From contig JBCBGY010000262.1 in the NCBI GenBank assembly GCA_038526275.1, positions 1-5,269 of the forward strand: a DNA stretch of 5,269 bases. The letters are read 5' to 3'. Each line of letters begins with the position of its first letter. The first letter of the stretch is position 1. The stretch comes from 188UL27-1 sp038526275 (GTDB taxonomy: Bacteria; Pseudomonadota; Alphaproteobacteria; Rhodobacterales; Rhodobacteraceae). A model generated the notes under the pieces. That model saw only the letters and a list, made by a program, of their open reading frames with translations. It was not told the origin of the DNA and made no database searches. Both the position numbers and the translations under genes were made by a program. Of the stretch, positions 1 through 5,269 are shown piece after piece.

Positions 1-794
1 GAAATGTGAAGCGCATCCGCCCCCATCGTTTCGCACCATTGAGCCACCTGAAGCGTATCGGCCAGCGTGTTGCCCTTAGCTTCCCAGGGTAGAACATGGT
101 TGTGGTCCGTGGCCGACAGCTTGACCTGAAGGTGATAGTCGGGGCCCACTTTGGCGCGAATGGCTTGGATCACCTCCAGCAGAAACCGCGCCCGGTTGCG
201 CAGCGACCCACCATAGCGATCCGTCCGGTCATTGATGGCCGATGACAGGAACTGGGTAAAAAGATAGCCGTTTGCCGCGTGCAGTTCGACCCCGTCGAGC
301 CCGGCCTCCTTGGCCCGCCAGGCGGCTTTTGCAAAGTCGCGGACCATCTGTTCGACCTCTGCCGTTCCCATGGCCTTGGTCAGAAAGCCATGGAGCGGCT
401 CTGCCACTGATGTGGGGGACGGCGTCAACCGCTGCTGATTGTGCACGCCGGGCAGATCCATCTGTCGGCCCGAATGGCTGAGCTGCAGGATGTATTTCGC
501 ACCATGGGCGCGCACCGCTTCACCCAGCTTGGCCCAGAGGGGAATGAAATCGTCGCGATGTATGGTGGCATAGCCCGCAATGATCCGCCCATCCATCCGC
601 ACCGGAACATAAGACGAAATGATCGCCCCAACGCCACCGGCTGCGAACTTGCATTCCCAGTTGATCCGCGTCTGCGTCAGAGAGCCATCTTCATTGTCGA
701 ACCGGCCAGAGATGTTGGACCGAAAGATCCGGTTCTTCACCGTCAAATTGCGGAAATGGATCGGCTCAAAGATTGGGTCTGTCTTGGCGGCCAT
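1..794 (-). CDS. Old Yellow Enzyme family NADH:flavin oxidoreductase (3' end beyond window)
   Basis: FMN-dependent ene-reductase of the Old Yellow Enzyme family, which uses NAD(P)H to reduce C=C bonds conjugated to a carbonyl; probably cytosolic. The 264 visible residues cover most of a TIM barrel. Seen directly: the N-terminal FEPIHFRNLTVKNRIFRSN block, AAGGVGAIIS (about 51-60), ILQLSHSGRQ (102-111, with the flavin-contacting Gln104), HAANGYLFTQFL (172-183) and NDRTDRYGGSLRNRARF (188-204). By comparison with yeast OYE1, His172 and Asn175 are the substrate-carbonyl pair and Tyr177 the proton donor. A Lys (225, in QVKLSA) sits where OYE1 has the flavin-contacting Arg. The start is ATG 794-792, overlapping the upstream stop by one base (TGATG) and preceded by AGGAG. 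The frame is open to the left edge, so any C-terminal extension (for example an FeS/FAD region as in 2,4-dienoyl-CoA reductase) cannot be judged. Physiological substrate unknown; the operon suggests an enone or enal derived from an oxidised fatty acid. Confidence 0.95.
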   Translation of the reverse strand, partial: MAAKTDPIFEPIHFRNLTVKNRIFRSNISGRFDNEDGSLTQTRINWECKFAAGGVGAIISSYVPVRMDGRIIAGYATIHRDDFIPLWAKLGEAVRAHGAKYILQLSHSGRQMDLPGVHNQQRLTPSPTSVAEPLHGFLTKAMGTAEVEQMVRDFAKAAWRAKEAGLDGVELHAANGYLFTQFLSSAINDRTDRYGGSLRNRARFLLEVIQAIRAKVGPDYHLQVKLSATDHNHVLPWEAKGNTLADTLQVAQWCETMGADALHI

Positions 795-1645
795 CACGCT
801 TGCTCCTGCGCCGCGCGCCAGATCCGTTCCGTCAATGCGGGCACAAAGTCATGGGCCGGGCATCCGCTCCATGCGTCTGTCAGGAAAGCCAAACGACGAT
901 CCAGGGTTTTGGTGGCGGCTTTGCGGGTGGAAAGCAGAACGAACGTGCTTTTGCGCACTCCGCCAGCAACCGTTTCTGCCGAAATAACGCCACTTCGTGC
1001 CACTCTCTCGGGCGCGAGGATGGACTTGGCCAAGGCCTCTTCTGTGCCCGTCGATTTGTCGAGCCGTCGCAATCGTTCCAGGGTCAGTACAAAATTATGG
1101 ACGGCAACGCCAATCGCATGCACCCCGTTTCGGTCGCCCTTCATAACCTGGCTGAGAGTGGCTTGCGCTGCTGTCCGCTGGCCCGTGATGGCCTCCCACA
1201 TCGAGATCGGCGTAGGCGCTCCCGCAGCCCTGCCAATAACCTGTGCTGCATTCCAACTGCTGTCGGTCGCGACGAAACCTGGAACGAAGACCTTGCCAAA
1301 AAGGGTCTGCGCCAAAGGCCCCGCCCGACCTGGCTTGCCTGAAACATAGGCCGCTGCCTTTGCCACGGGTTCTTCCAACCGCTCCGCCAAATCGGGATCG
1401 GCAAGTTGGGCGAACAGATCCTTCCGGAGCTTTTCGCGCTCCGCACTATCGCGCGGCATCGCACTGGGCAGCGGGCCATCCGGGCTCCGCAAGGTTCGGG
1501 CCAAACGCGTTCGCAACAACCGCACGGCGAGCGGGCCGCCCTCCGCCACGCGATCCAACGCCGGATGCTCTGACAGCCGCCGGATCTCCTCCGGCTCCTC
1601 CACCGTCAGGACATCGACCAGACCTGGAATACGCATGGCGCTCAT
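794..1645 (-). CDS. Short divergent cytochrome P450-like protein (tentative), partner of alpha-dioxygenase
   Basis: A 283-residue protein that I do not recognise with certainty. The N-terminus (MRIPGLVDVLTVEEPEEIRRL, from residue 4) resembles the entry strand and first helix of P450s. The C-terminus has P450-like order: a possible K-helix remnant (EEALAKSILAPERVAR, 202-217), GGVRKSTFVLL (228-238, like the P450 'G..i.kGt.V' strand), then WSGCPAHDFVPAL (259-271), like a heme-thiolate loop followed by the L helix. Cys262 is the only cysteine. Missing: a standard ExxR motif, the full FxxGxxxC loop and about 120 residues of a normal P450. It may be a minimal hydroperoxide-processing heme protein, a heme-free relic or an accessory subunit. 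The start at 1645 was chosen because it makes a 4-base ATGA overlap with the dioxygenase stop; an in-frame extension to 1756 would lie wholly inside that gene. No strong ribosome site is visible, consistent with translational coupling. Gene reality is near certain; function is not. Confidence 0.85.
   Translation of the reverse strand: MSAMRIPGLVDVLTVEEPEEIRRLSEHPALDRVAEGGPLAVRLLRTRLARTLRSPDGPLPSAMPRDSAEREKLRKDLFAQLADPDLAERLEEPVAKAAAYVSGKPGRAGPLAQTLFGKVFVPGFVATDSSWNAAQVIGRAAGAPTPISMWEAITGQRTAAQATLSQVMKGDRNGVHAIGVAVHNFVLTLERLRRLDKSTGTEEALAKSILAPERVARSGVISAETVAGGVRKSTFVLLSTRKAATKTLDRRLAFLTDAWSGCPAHDFVPALTERIWRAAQEQA
803..807 (-). promoter_or_regulatory. Ribosome binding site of the OYE gene
   Basis: AGGAG on the minus strand, 8 bases before the ATG at 794. 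It lies inside the last codons of the P450-like gene, so the OYE can be initiated by its own site as well as by re-initiation at the TGATG overlap. This supports the chosen start. Confidence 0.75.
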
Positions 1646-3435
1646 GGTTCGGCTCGCGTCCAAGGGAAGAAGGGATTGCGCGCATCCGCCATCGCCACGG
1701 CCAGTGCCGGACAATGCCGTGCCACAACGCTGCGGTAGGTATTTTCCTGCACCCATTGGAACCCAGCCTCGGTGTAGATCTCGGGCCGGAAGTCATCGGT
1801 GAAGAACCTGTCAGATTTCAACCGTCGGGACGCCATCAGAATGAAGATCCGAAATGCCGTGTCCGAGAAGCCGAAACGCGGGGGTTGTCCCCACTCGGAC
1901 TGGCTTTCGGCAAGACAGCCCACCAGCAGGTCGACCTTGCTGACCTTGCCGTAAACCTCTTTCAGTTCTTTCTGCCATTCCTTGTTAGAGGTGATATCGG
2001 CGAACGTTTCGGGCACCCGCATTCCGGTTTGGCGACGGAACTCGGCAAAGCGCGGCACGCCGCGTTCCCGGTCGCGCAGAATGTCGATGCTGGCCAGATC
2101 GACCATTCGCCCATTCTCTTTCGTCAGCCTGCGCAACCCTTCGGGATAGTTGTGGAGCGTCAGCGCACCCGGATTTTCTGTCGAAAGCGAATAAAGCGCG
2201 TCCTCAAAGGACATTTGACGGTAAAGATGCTGGGGCTGACCGTGGCTAACCCCGGCCAGATCGGTTTCCAGGATCGGGCTATCATCATCCGCACTGCGGA
2301 AATTGTAACGGTCAGGCATCAAAGAATGCAGCCGGTACACCGCTGTGAACTCTTCCGTCATCGCGTAAGGCGCACCATGGTGGTCCTGCGGAGATCCGGG
2401 AATGCCGTTGATCACTTCGCTGTCCGAAATGCGGCCAAAGGCGTTGTAGCTTCTCTCGCCCATCAGGCCCCAATAGTTGCCGCGCATGGCCATGCGACCT
2501 TCGGGACTGTCCATCAGGGCCGGCGTCCATTCCACCGTATGGATCTTGGCCAGCAGGGCCGAAACGACGAGCCGCGCCTTGTCAAACAGCCACGCGCCGT
2601 CCTGGTTGGGATGGTCGATCTTCAGCCGGTCCACCACAGCATTATGCTCTCGCACGAACAAGGTATGGAGCACCGAAAGGCCGATCCACCAATTGCCGTT
2701 AACGCCCGCCAACTCTAACGCCACGTCGCCCGAGCCGGTGTCCAGCGGCAGCAACCCGCGCTCGTCCAAGGGAAGTTTGCCATCGTGGCCACCCGCACGC
2801 ACTTCGGCGAGACGTTCTGCTGTTGAGCCGTAGATCTGGCTCGCATCCCACCAATGAGTTTCGACGTTCTTGTATGCCGTGGGCCGCCCTTCTTCGTTGG
2901 CTGCCTTTTCCGCCGGAGTGGTCGGCATCACCGTCATCGGGTTCTCGGGCCAATCGTCGCCTTCCGGCAAAGGCACTTCGTGTGGATCCGTTTTCTGGTT
3001 CTTTCCGTGGCTCAGCCAATCGTGGACCATGAATTGGATCCACGCGGCCGCGACAACATTCAGGTGCGGCACCGGCACGAAATTGTCGCCCCGCGCCAAA
3101 AGCTTGTTCGATACAACACGCGGAGAAGGCTCCATCAACTCCGGCAGCGTCTCCCCGAAGGATGCCTTCAGCGCCGAGTTTCGTCCAAACCGCGCGCCAG
3201 CCATGCCCATCCATGGCTTGCCCATGTCGTTATAGCTGCCATCAACTGTGCGAGCGCCGACAATGTCACCAGAGGGCTTCGGTGCCGCGGGAGGCTCCAC
3301 TTCCGTGTCAATCAGATTGTTCGCACGCAGATTTTCGCGATGCCCAAGGATAAGCGCCAAGGCAGGCACAAAAGGCCACCTAAACCAAACGCGCGAGGGT
3401 TCTGTAATGCGCGCGAACGTCCCTAAAATCCCCAT
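1642..3435 (-). CDS. Fatty-acid alpha-dioxygenase (heme peroxidase/cyclooxygenase superfamily)
   Basis: A 597-residue heme oxygenase of the animal-peroxidase superfamily, closest in motifs to plant alpha-dioxygenase (Arabidopsis DOX1, 639 aa). That enzyme adds O2 to the alpha carbon of fatty acids; the 2-hydroperoxide can lose CO2 to give the aldehyde one carbon shorter. Residues matched by motif to DOX1: distal His138 (WIQFMVHDW), His299 and Thr304 (KIHTVEWT, carboxylate binding), catalytic Tyr367 and proximal heme ligand His370 (FTAVYRLHSLMPD), and Arg538 (MASRRL, carboxylate binding). Other family blocks are WWDASQIYGS (195-204), LHTLFVREHNAV (256-267) and DILRDRERGVPRF (451-463). The hydrophobic N-terminus (about 17-31, then NNLID) also follows the plant protein and may dock to membrane; no cleavable signal peptide is evident. 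Start ATG 3435-3433 has an AAAGGGAA ribosome site. First gene of a three-gene operon, overlapping the next gene by 4 bases. The catalytic set argues for true alpha-dioxygenase rather than generic peroxidase activity; substrate chain length is unknown. Confidence 0.93.
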   Translation of the reverse strand: MGILGTFARITEPSRVWFRWPFVPALALILGHRENLRANNLIDTEVEPPAAPKPSGDIVGARTVDGSYNDMGKPWMGMAGARFGRNSALKASFGETLPELMEPSPRVVSNKLLARGDNFVPVPHLNVVAAAWIQFMVHDWLSHGKNQKTDPHEVPLPEGDDWPENPMTVMPTTPAEKAANEEGRPTAYKNVETHWWDASQIYGSTAERLAEVRAGGHDGKLPLDERGLLPLDTGSGDVALELAGVNGNWWIGLSVLHTLFVREHNAVVDRLKIDHPNQDGAWLFDKARLVVSALLAKIHTVEWTPALMDSPEGRMAMRGNYWGLMGERSYNAFGRISDSEVINGIPGSPQDHHGAPYAMTEEFTAVYRLHSLMPDRYNFRSADDDSPILETDLAGVSHGQPQHLYRQMSFEDALYSLSTENPGALTLHNYPEGLRRLTKENGRMVDLASIDILRDRERGVPRFAEFRRQTGMRVPETFADITSNKEWQKELKEVYGKVSKVDLLVGCLAESQSEWGQPPRFGFSDTAFRIFILMASRRLKSDRFFTDDFRPEIYTEAGFQWVQENTYRSVVARHCPALAVAMADARNPFFPWTRAEP

Positions 3436-3441
3436 GGCAAA

Positions 3442-3449
3442 TTCCCTTT
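3442..3449 (-). promoter_or_regulatory. Ribosome binding site of the alpha-dioxygenase gene
   Basis: AAAGGGAA on the minus strand, ending 6 bases before the ATG at 3435. It is the only purine-rich site near the start. With the plant-like N-terminal residues beginning just after it, it fixes the start codon. Confidence 0.65.
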
Positions 3450-3541
3450 CAAAGACGGATTACCAGTTCCATGCTGCCTTAAATCGGTCTGCTGGTTGCT
3501 TTCGCTGACCGGCTGTTCCAGCCTTTTGGGCCGTCTCTGCA

Positions 3542-3556
3542 GAAAAACCGTTTTTC
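3542..3556. repeat. Perfect 7-base palindrome with one-base centre
   Basis: GAAAAAC (3542-3548) and GTTTTTC (3550-3556) are exact inverted repeats around a single C. The site lies about 110 bases before the dioxygenase start. The arrangement is too tight for an RNA hairpin, so a protein-binding operator is more plausible than a terminator. No regulator is known and chance cannot be excluded. Confidence 0.35.
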
Positions 3557-3698
3557 CGCTATCACCGGGCACAGCAAAAAAGCCATGCCGGACGACGGGT
3601 CCGATGCCCTGCCTGTCCCGAGGGTTTCTCGGATCGGCCAAAGGAGTGCTAGAAGCTGCATTGTGGCTTCTTTTCGGGGGCGGGAAGTCCCTCTTTTC

Positions 3699-3727
3699 GT
3701 CACAAACGACAAATCGTCCTGTCACAA
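3699..3727 (-). repeat. Two direct copies of TTGTGAC, 22 bases apart
   Basis: On the minus strand TTGTGAC occurs at 3727-3721 and again at 3705-3699. The 22-base step is close to two helical turns, which would put both copies on the same DNA face, as expected for tandem activator half-sites. Regulator unknown; short motifs of this length can recur by chance. Confidence 0.25.
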
Positions 3728-3757
3728 TGATCTCCAGCCCCAAAAACTGGGCGCGTC

Positions 3758-3878
3758 GTCAAATTAAAAGCATTTCAAACGTCGGCAGTGTCGCGCATCA
3801 CGCAACAATAGTCAAAGGGAGTCTAGCTTTTTGACGGAAGATGTATGCTTTGACATGCCAAGCCGGATGCAAGTCAAG
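3758..3878. promoter_or_regulatory. Cluster of TTTGAC/GTCAAA half-sites, possible operator region
   Basis: Four exact copies of one hexamer occur in about 100 bases: GTCAAA at 3758-3763 and 3811-3816, and TTTGAC at 3830-3835 and 3849-3854. A fifth near copy, GTCAAG, is at 3873-3878. They form two dyads: 3811-3835 (6-base arms), and 3850-3877, where TTGACATGC pairs with GCAAGTCAA at 8 of 9 positions across a 10-base spacer. Some copies also resemble -35 boxes, so promoter and operator may overlap. No known regulator's consensus fits the spacing; the FNR family, for example, uses TTGAT-N4-ATCAA. Confidence 0.35.
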
Positions 3879-3926
3879 TGCTGAGAACGATCAGCAAGCC
3901 ATTTATTCATAAGGAAATTTTAGCTC

Positions 3927-3959
3927 GGGTGAGCCTCAAGAAAAACCTTTAGCTCACCC
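3927..3959 (-). terminator. Stem-loop, possible terminator of the DUF3179 transcript
   Basis: GGGTGAGC (3927-3934) and GCTCACCC (3952-3959) form a perfect 8-base stem with a 17-base loop; AAG/CTT inside the loop may extend it. It is 133 bases past the DUF3179 stop, on the same strand, and is the strongest hairpin I found in the gap. On the minus strand it is followed by GAGCTAAAATTT rather than a clear T run, so intrinsic termination is uncertain. TTTAGCTC is also directly repeated (3919-3926 and 3948-3955). Confidence 0.35.
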
Positions 3960-4092
3960 TGCCCCCAGAAAGGACCCAAGACAACAAATGGGGCCACTCG
4001 CTTCAACGACAAACGTGCTGTTCCCTAGGGATCTCGGGGCGTTAGCGGACGGAACGCACCAGTTTGCCTGTTTTTGCCTTGGGATTCGACGC

Positions 4093-5269
4093 CTATCCCG
4101 TCCAAAGAACCGTGTCAGGATGAAACTGAGACCAAGCGAACCAGAAGGCTTGGTGGCTACCGACATCTGCACCGTTTTGATCCACCGCTTTGATACCGCC
4201 TGCTTCGATCTTTAGACGGACATTTTCGAAGCTGATCTCTGCTCCGTCTCTCAAAGCCAGCAAAGCGACACTTCGCTGGAAGGCAATTGGCTTTCCGGAT
4301 TCAGTCACCACACCGATAATATCTTCGTGCACAGGCAGGCGTGGATCAACATCACCGACTGGGAAAATCGGGCCATTTGCGTCCCGTCCATTTCTGAAGT
4401 CAAAATCACGACCCAAGGCGAGGGCTTCAACCAAGACTGTTGTCTCTGGATGCAGTTTTTTCCAAGTACCCCAGTCAGTTGTAACAACGGAGGCTTGCTT
4501 TAGTTTCACACCCTTCGCGGCCAATGGCCCCGTAACGGCATGGCCGAGAAAAGTATCAAACACGGAGTGTGTTTCAATGTCATACATCACTTTGTTCGAC
4601 CGAATGAGCAGGCCCGAGGTCCGCAGCACAGGACGCGCTACGCCTTCGGGAACGTCATCGGTGAAGTAAGCCTGGGCCGCGCCACACAGAGTACAATAAG
4701 GGATGCCGAGGTCTCGTCCGCCAAGCGTGTCATTGACCATTTCGCGCACTTCCATGATCCGACGGGGGTACGCGCGGTATTCGCCATTCACTTCGACGCC
4801 AAAGACAATGTCATCATCTTTGAGCCAGGTCGCATCCTCAGCGCTGCTGACGTCTGGATTGTCCGCTGCCGGAATGCAATTGCACGCTTCATCCGTGGTA
4901 TCATAGGCGCGATCATCGATCAGAACGCCGCCCCACGACACCCAGCGCCAATCTATTTCGCCTTCGATAAAGATCTTCTCCCAACCGGGCACGAATTGGG
5001 TAAAGATGCTGCGTTTTGTTTCAAGGTAATTCGGATAGGCTGGAATATCCCACGCCATCAGGTGATCTGTAATTTCACCCCATCTTTGCGGGCTTTCATA
5101 TTCGATCCCAAGCAATCTGGCAGCAGCATCGGCCAAAGCATCATCGAACTGCCGGCGCCAGGTGAACCGCATCATGTCGCTGATGACCCATACCAAACGT
5201 GGGTCGTTGGACTGCGCAATCTCCTCAAGCGCAATTGCCTGATCACGCCCCCAGCTGGACTGTTCGAGA
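4093..5269 (-). CDS. DUF3179 domain-containing protein (5' end beyond window)
   Basis: The visible 391 residues belong to the DUF3179 family, whose biochemical function is not established. Typical blocks are seen in order: DDIVFGVEVNGEYRAYP (about 152-168), VNDTLGG, GIPYCTLCGAAQAYF with the family CxxC pair (Cys192 and Cys195, encoded near 4695-4684), TSGLLIRSNKVMYDIET, and the 'T.W..W...HP.T.VL' segment (TTDWGTWKKLHPETTVL). Upstream of the domain are about 100 helical and Trp-rich residues and a separate CNC motif (near 4884-4876). The CxxC could hold a metal or form a disulfide, but this is inference. The frame stays open to the right edge, so the true start is not in the window; an internal TTG at 5196 is not a credible start. 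It stops with TAG at 4095-4093. The 657-base gap with a hairpin suggests it is transcribed separately from the dioxygenase operon. Its codon use looks somewhat less GC-rich than the operon genes. Confidence 0.9.
   Translation of the reverse strand, partial: LEQSSWGRDQAIALEEIAQSNDPRLVWVISDMMRFTWRRQFDDALADAAARLLGIEYESPQRWGEITDHLMAWDIPAYPNYLETKRSIFTQFVPGWEKIFIEGEIDWRWVSWGGVLIDDRAYDTTDEACNCIPAADNPDVSSAEDATWLKDDDIVFGVEVNGEYRAYPRRIMEVREMVNDTLGGRDLGIPYCTLCGAAQAYFTDDVPEGVARPVLRTSGLLIRSNKVMYDIETHSVFDTFLGHAVTGPLAAKGVKLKQASVVTTDWGTWKKLHPETTVLVEALALGRDFDFRNGRDANGPIFPVGDVDPRLPVHEDIIGVVTESGKPIAFQRSVALLALRDGAEISFENVRLKIEAGGIKAVDQNGADVGSHQAFWFAWSQFHPDTVLWTG

Larger units (their letters stand above)
3436..4092 (-). 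other. 657-base intergenic region upstream of the alpha-dioxygenase operon
   Basis: No convincing gene lies here on either strand; the short open frames have no family motif and low-complexity, Pro/Arg/Ser-rich products. The part next to the DUF3179 stop (4092-3960) is probably its 3' untranslated region. The stretch from about 3930 to 3740 is more AT-rich and the best place for the operon promoter. I could not find a good -35/-10 pair: the best pieces are TTGACT at 3815-3810, spaced 17 bases from a weak GACACT, and an isolated TTTAAT (5 of 6 to the -10 consensus) at 3768-3763. If transcription starts there, the leader of the dioxygenase mRNA would be some 300 bases long. Minor stem-forming repeats in the leader are at 3511-3523, 3618-3632 and 3651-3671. 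Confidence 0.7.

Noticed and set aside
441..1349. Plus-strand open frame of 302 codons over the OYE and P450-like genes
   Set aside because: Antisense shadow: it crosses the boundary of two real minus-strand genes and has no family signature.
1646..1756. In-frame upstream extension of the P450-like gene
   Set aside because: It would add 37 residues lying wholly inside the dioxygenase coding region; the ATGA overlap at 1645 is a standard coupled start and the conserved-looking N-terminus begins there.
1243..2718. Long plus-strand open frame (491 codons) antisense to the dioxygenase and P450-like genes
   Set aside because: Its product has no recognisable motif and is rich in Arg, Pro and His, as expected for the antisense of a GC-rich gene; the minus-strand genes in the same place carry clear family motifs.
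1642..3435. Reading the large heme protein as a generic peroxidase or a cyclooxygenase
   Set aside because: The His-x4-Thr pair, the RR near the C-terminus and the YRLHSLMPD block fit alpha-dioxygenase better than mammalian peroxidases or cyclooxygenases.
3423..3743. Minus-strand open frame of 106 codons in the intergenic region
   Set aside because: Needs a TTG start, has no convincing ribosome site, shows low-complexity Pro/Arg/Ser-rich composition and overlaps the dioxygenase start in another frame.
3850..3879. Plus-strand promoter using the perfect TTGACA at 3850-3855
   Set aside because: There is no acceptable -10 box at 16-18 bases and no plus-strand gene downstream; the motif is better explained as one arm of a dyad.
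3954..4172. Minus-strand open frame of 72 codons overlapping the DUF3179 3' end
   Set aside because: Most of it is out of frame within or just after a real gene, and it has no motif.
5194..5196. TTG as the start of the DUF3179 gene
   Set aside because: The reading frame continues open for 24 more codons to the window edge with protein-like composition, so the gene begins outside the window.

Overview
The window reads as moderately GC-rich bacterial DNA, most likely from an alphaproteobacterium. That assignment is an inference from tight gene packing with stop/start overlaps, codon choice and the gene types, not from a phylogenetic marker. Four protein genes are visible, all on the minus strand. 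Two are cut by the window edges: an Old Yellow Enzyme (OYE) gene at the left and a DUF3179 gene at the right. No RNA gene, CRISPR array, insertion sequence or transposase was seen.

Reading in the direction of transcription (right to left): positions 5269-4093 hold the C-terminal part of a DUF3179-family protein of unknown function. Positions 4092-3436 form a 657-base non-coding gap with several inverted and direct repeats, including a cluster of TTTGAC/GTCAAA half-sites. Positions 3435-1642 encode a 597-residue heme oxygenase that matches plant-type fatty-acid alpha-dioxygenase and keeps every active-site residue I can place. Positions 1645-794 encode a 283-residue protein that I read as a shortened, divergent cytochrome P450-like protein. 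Positions 794-1 encode the first 264 residues of an FMN-dependent OYE.

The last three genes overlap by 4 bases (ATGA) and 1 base (TGATG), so they are almost certainly one translationally coupled operon. Together they resemble an oxylipin pathway. A dioxygenase would make a fatty-acid hydroperoxide, a P450-like protein could rearrange or cleave it (as CYP74 enzymes or the P450 half of fungal Ppo fusions do), and an OYE could reduce an alpha,beta-unsaturated carbonyl product (as 12-oxophytodienoate reductase does). The dioxygenase call is strong, the OYE call is strong, and the P450-like call and the joint pathway are inference. This cassette is the most interesting content of the window.
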